This document shows positions 1-5,999 of a stretch of 27,885 nucleotides of DNA, in pieces; the stretch's first letter is position 1; every line of letters starts with the position of its first letter. Origin of the DNA: JBKPRX01 sp046734795 (GTDB lineage: Bacteria > Actinomycetota > Thermoleophilia > Gaiellales > Gaiellaceae); NCBI GenBank assembly GCA_046734795.1, contig JBKPRX010000078.1, forward strand, positions 1 to 27,885, read 5' to 3'. The notes under the pieces were generated by a model. The model saw nothing but the letters and a program-made list of their open reading frames with translations, was not told the DNA's origin and made no database searches. Position numbers and translations under genes: made by a program.

Positions 1-69
1 TGGCCGGTAGCCGCTCCCGACGCTTCGCACAGTTTGGTCGAGGTCTCGCGCCGCTGCAATGCCCCGACT

Positions 70-88
70 GGCGGGCCGCGAACCCGCC
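70..88 (-). terminator. Hairpin downstream of holB
   Basis: GGCGGG and CCCGCC form a perfect 6-bp stem around a 7-nt loop, starting 6 nt past the holB stop codon in the direction of transcription. There is no T-tract, which is common in GC-rich actinobacteria, so function as a terminator is inferred from position. The remaining bases 1-69 show no gene start I can support; a minus-strand gene may begin there and continue outside the window. Confidence 0.45.
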
Positions 89-94
89 GCCTGC

Positions 95-1180
95 TCAGAT
101 GGCGCTGAGAGCAGGGCCGGCGAGCTCGCGCCGCAGCTGCACGAACAGCGCTTCGAGGGCAAGCGTCGGGTTGAGCTGGAACTCCTCGAAGGCACGCCAG
201 GTCTCGCGAACGTTCTCGCATGCGAGCTCCGCGCCGAGCATCCGCTCGATCGTGGCGTCCGCGGCGAGGTCCGCGAGCCGATCGCGGTGTACTGCGGTTT
301 CGGGCGCACCCGCGGCGACGACGACGAGATCGCGGTACCACGCCGCAAGCTCCTCGAGAGCCGCGAGCAGCTCGTCGCGCTCGGCGCCCCGCTGCGCGCG
401 GCGGATTCTCTGTTCCGCGTCTCGCTCGGGAATGTCGAGCAGGCGAACCTGCGCCTCGGCAAGCTCCTTCGCCTCGACGCCGCGCTCCGACACGCCCTCC
501 ATCACCGTCTCGGCCGCGGCACTCACGTCGAACGCGGGGTCGAGGTAGACGCCGCGCGCAACCTCGATCAACGTCGCTCTTCGTCGAACCGCGGCCGCGT
601 CGAGCAAACGTGCAGCGCGATCGAGCCGGCCTGCGGCAACGCGCGCGACAGCGGTTTGCTCCTCCTCCGACAGCTCGGGAGCGCGAGCGGCGACCTCGGC
701 GCGGACCGCCTTCTCCGACAACCGTCGGAATGGAACGAGCTGGCAGCGGGACCGGATCGTCTCCGGCAACGGGCCGAGGTCGTTCGCAACGAGGACGATC
801 ACGACGTAGGGCGGCGGCTCCTCCAAGTCCTTGAGCAGAGCGTCGGCCGCGTCTTCGTTCAGCGTGTCCGCGCCGTGCACGACGTAGATTCGGCGGTCTG
901 CCTCGAACGGACGCATGTGCAGGTCCCGGCGCAGTTCGCGGATATCGTCGATCCGGATCTGGTCGCCGAGCGGCTCGAGGACGTAGAAGTCGGGATGCGA
1001 ACCGCGCGCGACGCGTTCCGGCTCCTGCAGCAGCTCCCCGGCGAATGCGGTCGCCGCGCGACGCTTGCCGACCCCCGGCGGCCCGTAGAGGAGATACGCG
1101 TGCGCGGGCCCTTCCGTGAGCGCCGCGCGGAGAAGCCGCTTCGCCTCAGGTTGTTCCGGAAAGTTCTCGAAGCTGTCCAT
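95..1180 (-). CDS. holB: DNA polymerase III delta' subunit (clamp loader)
   Basis: A 361-aa AAA+ protein of the clamp loader that opens the beta sliding clamp onto primed DNA. The Walker A motif GPPGVGK lies at residues 33-39, LLKDLEEPP follows in the core, and the SRC motif is seen as IRSRCQ; in this family the SRC arginine reaches into the neighbouring subunit's ATP site. An ATG 48 nt further upstream is possible, but this start has GAGGAG four bases before it and the protein begins like family members. It overlaps the end of tmk by 35 nt, so the two are co-transcribed and probably translationally coupled; tmk-holB is a common bacterial pair. Oddity: the cysteine zinc module that usually precedes the HPD motif is absent, and the only cysteine in this region is the one in SRC. 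The family call is firm. Confidence 0.93.
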   Translation of the reverse strand: MDSFENFPEQPEAKRLLRAALTEGPAHAYLLYGPPGVGKRRAATAFAGELLQEPERVARGSHPDFYVLEPLGDQIRIDDIRELRRDLHMRPFEADRRIYVVHGADTLNEDAADALLKDLEEPPPYVVIVLVANDLGPLPETIRSRCQLVPFRRLSEKAVRAEVAARAPELSEEEQTAVARVAAGRLDRAARLLDAAAVRRRATLIEVARGVYLDPAFDVSAAAETVMEGVSERGVEAKELAEAQVRLLDIPERDAEQRIRRAQRGAERDELLAALEELAAWYRDLVVVAAGAPETAVHRDRLADLAADATIERMLGAELACENVRETWRAFEEFQLNPTLALEALFVQLRRELAGPALSAI

Positions 1181-1754
1181 GAATCTCCTCTGCGAGCTCG
1201 CTTGCCGGACGGCCGCCGTCGAGCGCAATCACACGTCGTGGGAACATGGCCGCGAGTTCCCGATAGGCCTCGTCGACTTTGCGTCGAAACTCGTCGCCTT
1301 CTCGTTCGATGCGGTCGGTTTGGCCCGCTCTTCGCGCGGATTCCTCGGGATCGAGCAGCAAGAGGAACGTGCGGTCGGGAAGGAGCCCGCGGATCGCCGG
1401 CAGGTTCAGCTCGAGCACGCGCTCGACGCCGAGGCCGCGCGCAATGCCTTGGTAGGCGAGAGACGAGTCGATGTAGCGGTCGCAGACGACGTCGGCGCCG
1501 CGCTCGAGCGCGGGCGCGATCACGCGGTGGACGAGCTCCGCGCGCGCGGCCGCGAAGAGCGCCGCCTCGGCCCAGGTCGTCGGGCCGCTCGCGGGGCCCG
1601 AAAGGAGGAGCTCACGGATACCCTCGCCGAGCTCGGTGCCCCCAGGCTCGCGCGTTAGCACCACGTCCCGGCCCTCGGCGATCAGCGCCTCGCGCAGCAT
1701 GTTGGCCTGCGTCGTCTTCCCGCATCCATCTAGACCTTCGAACGTGATGAACAC
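1146..1754 (-). CDS. tmk: Thymidylate kinase
   Basis: A 202-aa cytoplasmic dTMP kinase that makes dTDP from dTMP and ATP for dTTP synthesis. The P-loop EGLDGCGKTT is at residues 6-15, the DRY motif appears as CDRYIDSSLAYQG and the lid region as EESARRAGQTDR; all are typical and length is normal. The start is GTG, giving (M)FITFEGLDG as in relatives. There is no Shine-Dalgarno sequence; instead a TATTGT -10 element ends 7 nt before the GTG, so the mRNA is probably leaderless. It is first in an operon with holB and divergent from the sugar epimerase gene, with only 19 nt between the two start codons. Confidence 0.96.
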   Translation of the reverse strand: MFITFEGLDGCGKTTQANMLREALIAEGRDVVLTREPGGTELGEGIRELLLSGPASGPTTWAEAALFAAARAELVHRVIAPALERGADVVCDRYIDSSLAYQGIARGLGVERVLELNLPAIRGLLPDRTFLLLLDPEESARRAGQTDRIEREGDEFRRKVDEAYRELAAMFPRRVIALDGGRPASELAEEIHGQLRELSGTT

Positions 1755-1760
1755 CGGACC

Positions 1761-1767
1761 TACAATA
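1761..1767. promoter_or_regulatory. Overlapping divergent -10 elements of tmk and the epimerase
   Basis: The heptamer TACAATA reads TACAAT on the plus strand (1761-1766) and TATTGT on the minus strand (1767-1762). Each matches TANNNT and each is followed by exactly 7 nt and then a start codon (ATG at 1774, GTG at 1754). Both transcripts would therefore be leaderless and compete for the same few base pairs. No convincing -35 box is visible on either side. The arrangement is read from the sequence; promoter activity is inferred. Confidence 0.6.
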
Positions 1768-1773
1768 CGGTCG

Positions 1774-2682
1774 ATGCGGGCACTCGTTACCGGCGGCGCG
1801 GGCTTTATCGGCTCGCACGTCGTGGATGCCTTGCTCGCACGCGGCGACGACGTTCACGTCGTGGACAACCTCGCGACCGGCGACCGCGCGAACGTCGGTG
1901 CCGGAGCGACGTTCCACGAGCGCGACATCCGCGATCCGTCGCTCGTCGACCTCTTCGCCGAGGTCGACCCCGAGGTCGTCTTCCACCTCGCCGCGCAGGC
2001 CGACGTCGGCACGTCCGTCGAGCGGCCCGACTACGACGCCGAGGTGAACGTCGTCGGGACGCTCCGCGTCCTCGAAGGCGCTCGCGGCACAAACGCCGCG
2101 GTCGTCTTCACCTCGACCGGCGGGGCGATCTACGGCGAGTGCGAGCGGCCGGCGCGCGAGGACGATCCTCGCCTGCCGCTCTCGCCATACGGAACCTCGA
2201 AGCTCGCCGGCGAGGAGTACCTCGCCACCTGGACGCGCCTGCACGGGATGCGGAACGTCGTCTGTCGCCTCGGCAACGTCTACGGGCCGCGGCAGCTCGC
2301 GAGCCTCGAAGGCGGGGTCGTCGCGATCTTCCTCGACCGGTTGCGCGACGGCGAGGCGACGCTGATCTTCGGCGACGGCGAACAGACGCGCGACTTCGTC
2401 TACGTCGGAGATGTCGCGGCCGCGCTCGTTGCCGCGGCGAACGGCGAGGCAGGCGTCTACAACATCGGCACCGGTGTCGCGACCTCGGTGAACGCATTGC
2501 ACGAACTTTGCGCGAAGGCTGCGGGCGTCGACGCCAAGCCGAAGCACGCGGAGCCGCGGCCGGGCGACCTGCGCCACAGCGTGCTCGACCCGGCAAAGGC
2601 GAACCGCGCGCTCGGTTGGCGGCCGCAGCTCGATCTCGCAGGAGGTCTGAGCAAAACGTGGCAGTGGGTGAAGGAGCGCTAG
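1774..2682 (+). CDS. NAD-dependent sugar nucleotide epimerase/dehydratase (GalE-like SDR)
   Basis: A 302-aa extended short-chain dehydrogenase. The Rossmann motif GGAGFIG is at residues 7-13, D31 should bind the adenosine ribose, the catalytic S/T lies in FTSTGGAIYG (about 113-121) and the YxxxK pair is Y139/K143 in SPYGTSK. The C-terminal half has NVYGPRQ and FGDGEQTRDFVYVGDVA, which are typical of UDP-glucose 4-epimerase-type enzymes. It probably makes an activated sugar for cell-surface glycan. The ATG at 1774 is chosen because the Rossmann motif begins right after it and a TACAAT -10 ends 7 nt upstream, indicating a leaderless mRNA. The true substrate (UDP-Glc, UDP-GlcNAc or another sugar) cannot be read from sequence. 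Confidence 0.88.
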   Translation: MRALVTGGAGFIGSHVVDALLARGDDVHVVDNLATGDRANVGAGATFHERDIRDPSLVDLFAEVDPEVVFHLAAQADVGTSVERPDYDAEVNVVGTLRVLEGARGTNAAVVFTSTGGAIYGECERPAREDDPRLPLSPYGTSKLAGEEYLATWTRLHGMRNVVCRLGNVYGPRQLASLEGGVVAIFLDRLRDGEATLIFGDGEQTRDFVYVGDVAAALVAAANGEAGVYNIGTGVATSVNALHELCAKAAGVDAKPKHAEPRPGDLRHSVLDPAKANRALGWRPQLDLAGGLSKTWQWVKER

Positions 2683-2709
2683 CCGCCGGCTCGAACTAAG
2701 CGCTCCGCG

Positions 2710-3252
2710 ATGGAGCAAGCCGCACCGCATCCTCATCCCGTCGAGCTTGTTGGCGCCTGGCGACGCGCCGCGCTCGTCGCGACGGGAATCGCAGGGCTCG
2801 AGCTGCTCGCGCTCGTTGCGATCGGCGTGGCGCTGCTCGCAGGACCGGTCGCGCACAGTCTTCGCACTCACGCTGCGGAGACAGCAGCGGCGACGCGGAC
2901 GTCCGTGCCGTCGCCTCGCGTCGAGCATCGACTCGCCGCGAAGCGTCACGTCGTCGCCGCACCTCGGCTGACGCGTGCGCACACCTTCGTGCTCGTGCTG
3001 AACGGGAACGGACGTCAAGGCGCCGCCGCGGTCGCCGCGAGCCAGCTCCGCGGGCATGGGTACCGGATCGCGGCGACCGGCAACGCGCAACGGATGAACT
3101 ACGCGACGTCGATCGTCATGTTCCGCCGCGGCTACGAGCCGGAAGCGCGGCGGCTCGCGCGCGACGAAGGCATTCGCGTCGTCGCCCCGCTCGACGGCCT
3201 GCGCCCACGCGAGCTCAGGGGAGCTCACCTGGCCCTAGTCGTGGGCAGCTAG
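2710..3252 (+). CDS. Membrane-anchored LytR C-terminal domain protein
   Basis: A 180-aa protein with a short cytoplasmic N-terminus, one transmembrane helix at about residues 20-45, an Ala/Arg-rich linker (50-90) and an LytR_C domain at about 92-179. The domain shows FVLVLNGNGRQGAAA, GYRIAATGNA, TSIVMFRRGYEPEA and a final ALVVG strand. The catalytic LCP (LytR-CpsA-Psr) phosphotransferase domain is absent, so this is a stand-alone LytR_C protein; such proteins are common in actinobacteria and their role is uncertain, presumably at the cell wall. It lies 27 nt after the epimerase and may be co-transcribed with it. No clear ribosome site is visible. Its 3' end overlaps the convergent ligase gene by 38 bp. 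Confidence 0.8.
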   Translation: MEQAAPHPHPVELVGAWRRAALVATGIAGLELLALVAIGVALLAGPVAHSLRTHAAETAAATRTSVPSPRVEHRLAAKRHVVAAPRLTRAHTFVLVLNGNGRQGAAAVAASQLRGHGYRIAATGNAQRMNYATSIVMFRRGYEPEARRLARDEGIRVVAPLDGLRPRELRGAHLALVVGS

Positions 3253-5140
3253 GCCCGTAGCCCTTCACGACGCGACGCACGCGATCGAGCAAGCTGCAGT
3301 GCCGCGCAAGCGGCCCGTCGAGTCGATCGAGCCCCCAGGAGCGGTCGAGCGCGAGGTACGCACCGCCGAGATTCCCACGTTCGTATTCGTAGCGGCCGAG
3401 CTCGTACCACGTCGTCGGATTCTGCGGCTCTAGGCCAAGCGCCTCACGGTAGAGCTCGCGCTGCTTGCCCGGATTCGGCTCGACCGCGGCCCACTCGAGC
3501 AGCGCGTCCACCGAGAGCGGGTTCAACGAGTGCGCGCGGCGCGCGTGGTCGAGGACACCGGTCGCGCTCGCGGCGCGAGCCGAGCGGTCGAGCTCGCGCT
3601 CGGCGAGCCACGGCACCGCGAGCGAATACGCACCGACGAGCGCGAGCGTCGCGGCGCCGAGCGCCGGCACGAGCCGCGGCCGCGCAGCTTCGACGACGGG
3701 CGACTCCGTACCGAGGAGGGCGCCCGTAAGGAAGAGCAGCGGCCCGGCGACGGCGAGGAAGCTCCAGTCGATGTCGACGAGGAGGTGCACGAGCCACGCG
3801 CCGAGCCCGATCCCGAGAGCCGTGATCGCCGCGTCATGTGTGCGAAGTCGGGCGCGCACGATTCCGACGGTCGCCGACGCCGCGGCGCCGACGAAGAGCA
3901 GCAGCCCGACGATGCCGGTCTCACTCAGGAACTGAAGCGGCACGTTGTGCGGCTCGAGCGCGACGTTGAACGGGTTCGTCCGGCTGAGCTTGTTCGTCAG
4001 GTCAAACGTGCCCGCGCCGGTGCCGCCGCCGGGGTGACGAGCGAACGCATGCCACGCTTCCTGCCACCACGTCCAGCGGTTGCTCGATCCGAGCTTGCGC
4101 AAGTGACTCGGGCCCTGCGTGACCTGAACGGCTTCCTGGAAGTCCCGCCAGACTCGGCGCGCGAACACTGCGACGACGACGACGCCAGCGACAACAAGCA
4201 CCGCAAGCGCCAAGAGGATCACGCGGTCGATTCGCACCTCGAGCTCTGCGGTGAGCGGTCGACGCGCCGCGACTCGCGCGAGCGCGGCCGCGGTGAGCGC
4301 GACCACGACCCCGACCCCGATCGTGACGAGCGCGAACCGCCAGCCGTCGTGGGCGCGCGCGGACCGCGTGACGCCGTCGTCGGTGATCCCGGGGAGCGAC
4401 AGCGCGTAGAGGAAGACGCCCGCTGCCGGCAAGGCCCCGAGCGCAAGCGCGACTGCCGCGTCGACTCGGCTGCGCTCCGTCGCGATCCACGCTGCGGCGG
4501 CGGCGCCGGCCAGCACGACACCTGCACGCGAGTAGGTGAGGAGCACGGCGAGCCCGGCGCCGTAGAGAAGCAGAACACCGGCTGCGCGCACCTCGAGCGA
4601 ACGTGTCCGCGCGCTCGCAAGCCGGAGCGCAAGCGGCACCGCGACCACAGCAAGCATCGCGAGCGCGTTCCAGTAGCCGACCGGCGACCTCAGTCGCGCG
4701 ACGCGCTCGTAGTCCGCGTAGAGGCCGGGTACGACTTTCGCGAGCAGCGCCCAGCCGAGCACGAGCGCGAGCAACGCCGAGGCCGCGTCGGCAATGCGCG
4801 CCGCTTGCGGCACGACGCGGCCGCAGGCAACGCCGACTGCCGCGAACGCGACGTAGACGAGCATCCGGTTCGTGAAATCCCAGGAGTTCGAGGGCTCCGA
4901 CGACCAGAGCACGGAGAGCCCGCACCAAACGGCGAGAGCGGCGAGGCACCCGAGAAACGCGGTCGCCCACGGGCTCAAGGGCTTCGGACGAAGGCCTGCC
5001 GCAACAGCGACCACGACGAGCGCGTATGCGCCGATTGCGACGAGCGGCCCGAGTCGAGTGGCGCCGCTGAAGAACAGCGCGGCGAAGACGATCACGAGGG
5101 CTCCGGCCGAGATCCACGCCCGCTCGGCCGCCGATCCCAT
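3215..5140 (-). CDS. O-antigen ligase/polymerase-like membrane protein with TPR-like C-terminus
   Basis: A 641-aa polytopic membrane protein with about 12 hydrophobic segments between residues 10 and 510. The Wzy_C/WaaL-type region contains SNRWTWWQEAW (353-363), a Gly-rich stretch after HPGGG and the signature PHNVPLQFLSETGIVG with H398 and E407; YSRAG at 203-207 is the usual loop arginine. Residues about 515-620 are soluble with TPR-like helices (LNPLSVDALLEWA, LEPQNPTTWYELGRYEYERGNL). The family joins or polymerises lipid-linked glycans on the outer face of the membrane. Which glycan is unknown; a Gram-positive bacterium would use it for capsule, teichuronic-type polymer or protein glycosylation. 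ATG start at 5140 with a near-leaderless promoter. Confidence 0.82.
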   Translation of the reverse strand: MGSAAERAWISAGALVIVFAALFFSGATRLGPLVAIGAYALVVVAVAAGLRPKPLSPWATAFLGCLAALAVWCGLSVLWSSEPSNSWDFTNRMLVYVAFAAVGVACGRVVPQAARIADAASALLALVLGWALLAKVVPGLYADYERVARLRSPVGYWNALAMLAVVAVPLALRLASARTRSLEVRAAGVLLLYGAGLAVLLTYSRAGVVLAGAAAAAWIATERSRVDAAVALALGALPAAGVFLYALSLPGITDDGVTRSARAHDGWRFALVTIGVGVVVALTAAALARVAARRPLTAELEVRIDRVILLALAVLVVAGVVVVAVFARRVWRDFQEAVQVTQGPSHLRKLGSSNRWTWWQEAWHAFARHPGGGTGAGTFDLTNKLSRTNPFNVALEPHNVPLQFLSETGIVGLLLFVGAAASATVGIVRARLRTHDAAITALGIGLGAWLVHLLVDIDWSFLAVAGPLLFLTGALLGTESPVVEAARPRLVPALGAATLALVGAYSLAVPWLAERELDRSARAASATGVLDHARRAHSLNPLSVDALLEWAAVEPNPGKQRELYREALGLEPQNPTTWYELGRYEYERGNLGGAYLALDRSWGLDRLDGPLARHCSLLDRVRRVVKGYGPSCPRLGPGELP

Positions 5141-5149
5141 CCCGACCGG

Positions 5150-5158
5150 AAGCTAGCA
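5150..5158 (-). promoter_or_regulatory. Extended -10 promoter of the O-antigen ligase-like gene
   Basis: On the minus strand TGC-TAGCTT (TGN plus TANNNT) ends 9 nt before the ATG at 5140, so transcription would begin at or within about 3 nt of the start codon. No good -35 and no strong Shine-Dalgarno sequence are seen. Confidence 0.4.
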
Positions 5159-5212
5159 TTGGCCCCTGACGCCGGACCGCGCCCTAACAAACCGTTTACG
5201 ACCGGATCACGC

Positions 5213-5242
5213 TTGACTCATCCCGGGACCGGAAACTGAAAT
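5213..5242 (+). promoter_or_regulatory. Sigma-70-like promoter of the exported-protein gene
   Basis: TTGACT (-35, 5213-5218), an 18-bp spacer and TGAAAT (-10, 5237-5242) are seen on the plus strand. Transcription would start near 5250, giving a leader of about 23 nt before the TTG at 5273. It is placed in the 132-nt divergent gap between the ligase and the exported protein. Confidence 0.45.
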
Positions 5243-5272
5243 GATCTCCAAGCGGTTCGGCCGAGCGACCAC

Positions 5273-5875
5273 TTGACTCCGACCACACTGACGAAGCCGG
5301 CGGGCTATGCCCGAGCAGGCAGGCGCCGTAAGGCCCTGCTCGTCGTTGCCGTTCTGGCGCTCGCAGCGGTCGCGACGAGCGCGCAAGCGGCCTCGGCGCG
5401 GTCCACGGCAGAGCAGAAGAGCGATGTTGCTCCTTGCTGGAAGAAGGTCCTCCAAGACTGGTTCCACGACGGTCGAATCGACGGTGTGTATCCGCGCAGG
5501 TGCATCGCCGAGGCCGAGGGACACATTCCTCCGGACGCCGAGCAGTACTCGTCGTTCATCGACGACGCACGCCGCGCAAAGCTCGCCGTGCTCACATACG
5601 AGCGGAACCACAACGGCAAAGATCCGCCGTTCACGTACACCGACGCCGGCCCGGGTCCTGGCCCCGCCGCCGACTCCGGCAACGACGAGAACGCATCGCC
5701 GATCGAGAGCACGATGGACAAGGTCGGTCCGTCGAGCGCCGAGTCGGTGCCGCTGCCGCTGATCGTCCTCGGCGGCATCGCGATCCTCTTGCTGCTTGCA
5801 GCCGTCGGCAGCTACGTCGCGCGGCGGATCCAGGCGCGGCGGTTGGATTCGCCGCCCGATCCAGACCTCACTTAA
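5273..5875 (+). CDS. Conserved exported protein with C-terminal membrane anchor, function unknown
   Basis: A 200-aa protein. Residues 1-40 are a signal sequence (basic RAGRRRK, hydrophobic 21-38, Ala-x-Ala-type end SAQAASA). An extracytoplasmic domain at about 50-115 has C55 and C77, likely a disulfide pair, and the pattern CWKKVLQDWFHDGRIDGVY followed by CIAEAEGHIPPDAEQYSSFIDD. A Pro/Gly/Asp-rich linker (120-157) leads to one transmembrane helix at 159-182 and a basic cytoplasmic tail. The frame opens only at 5240 and its only reasonable start is TTG at 5273, with no visible ribosome site. I recognise the general pattern from actinobacterial hypothetical proteins but know no function for it. 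Confidence 0.72.
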   Translation: MTPTTLTKPAGYARAGRRRKALLVVAVLALAAVATSAQAASARSTAEQKSDVAPCWKKVLQDWFHDGRIDGVYPRRCIAEAEGHIPPDAEQYSSFIDDARRAKLAVLTYERNHNGKDPPFTYTDAGPGPGPAADSGNDENASPIESTMDKVGPSSAESVPLPLIVLGGIAILLLLAAVGSYVARRIQARRLDSPPDPDLT

Positions 5876-5905
5876 GCGCGCCGAAAACGGGGTTCGCGAG
5901 GCGCA

Positions 5906-5920
5906 CGGACGCTCCGTCCG
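5906..5920. repeat. Short perfect hairpin between the exported protein gene and nrdJ
   Basis: CGGACG and CGTCCG arms of 6 bp enclose CTC, starting 30 nt after the exported-protein stop codon. It could be a weak terminator or an operator. Downstream, TAACCT (5931-5936) is a possible -10 for nrdJ. No cobalamin riboswitch or NrdR box is recognisable in this 124-nt gap. Confidence 0.35.
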
Positions 5921-5999
5921 AGCCTGCTCCTAACCTCGCTGGTCCCCCTTTCGGCGACCGTCCGACGAGAGAACACCCGCGAGTACAGTGGAGGCGAAG

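Noticed and set aside
1..69. Partial minus-strand gene at the left edge
   Set aside because: GTG and TTG candidates exist, but the readable part is under 20 codons and matches nothing recognisable.
59..1747. 562-codon plus-strand open frame opposite holB and tmk
   Set aside because: It mirrors two confident genes. Its product is Arg/Glu-rich with no recognisable motif, as expected of antisense frames in GC-rich DNA.
3530..5239. 569-codon plus-strand open frame opposite the O-antigen ligase-like gene
   Set aside because: The product is a highly charged Arg/Glu/Asp string, the antisense image of hydrophobic helices. It has no family features.
5876..5999. Cobalamin riboswitch before nrdJ
   Set aside because: The gap is only 124 nt and shows no B12-box-like conserved core; only a small 6-bp hairpin is visible.
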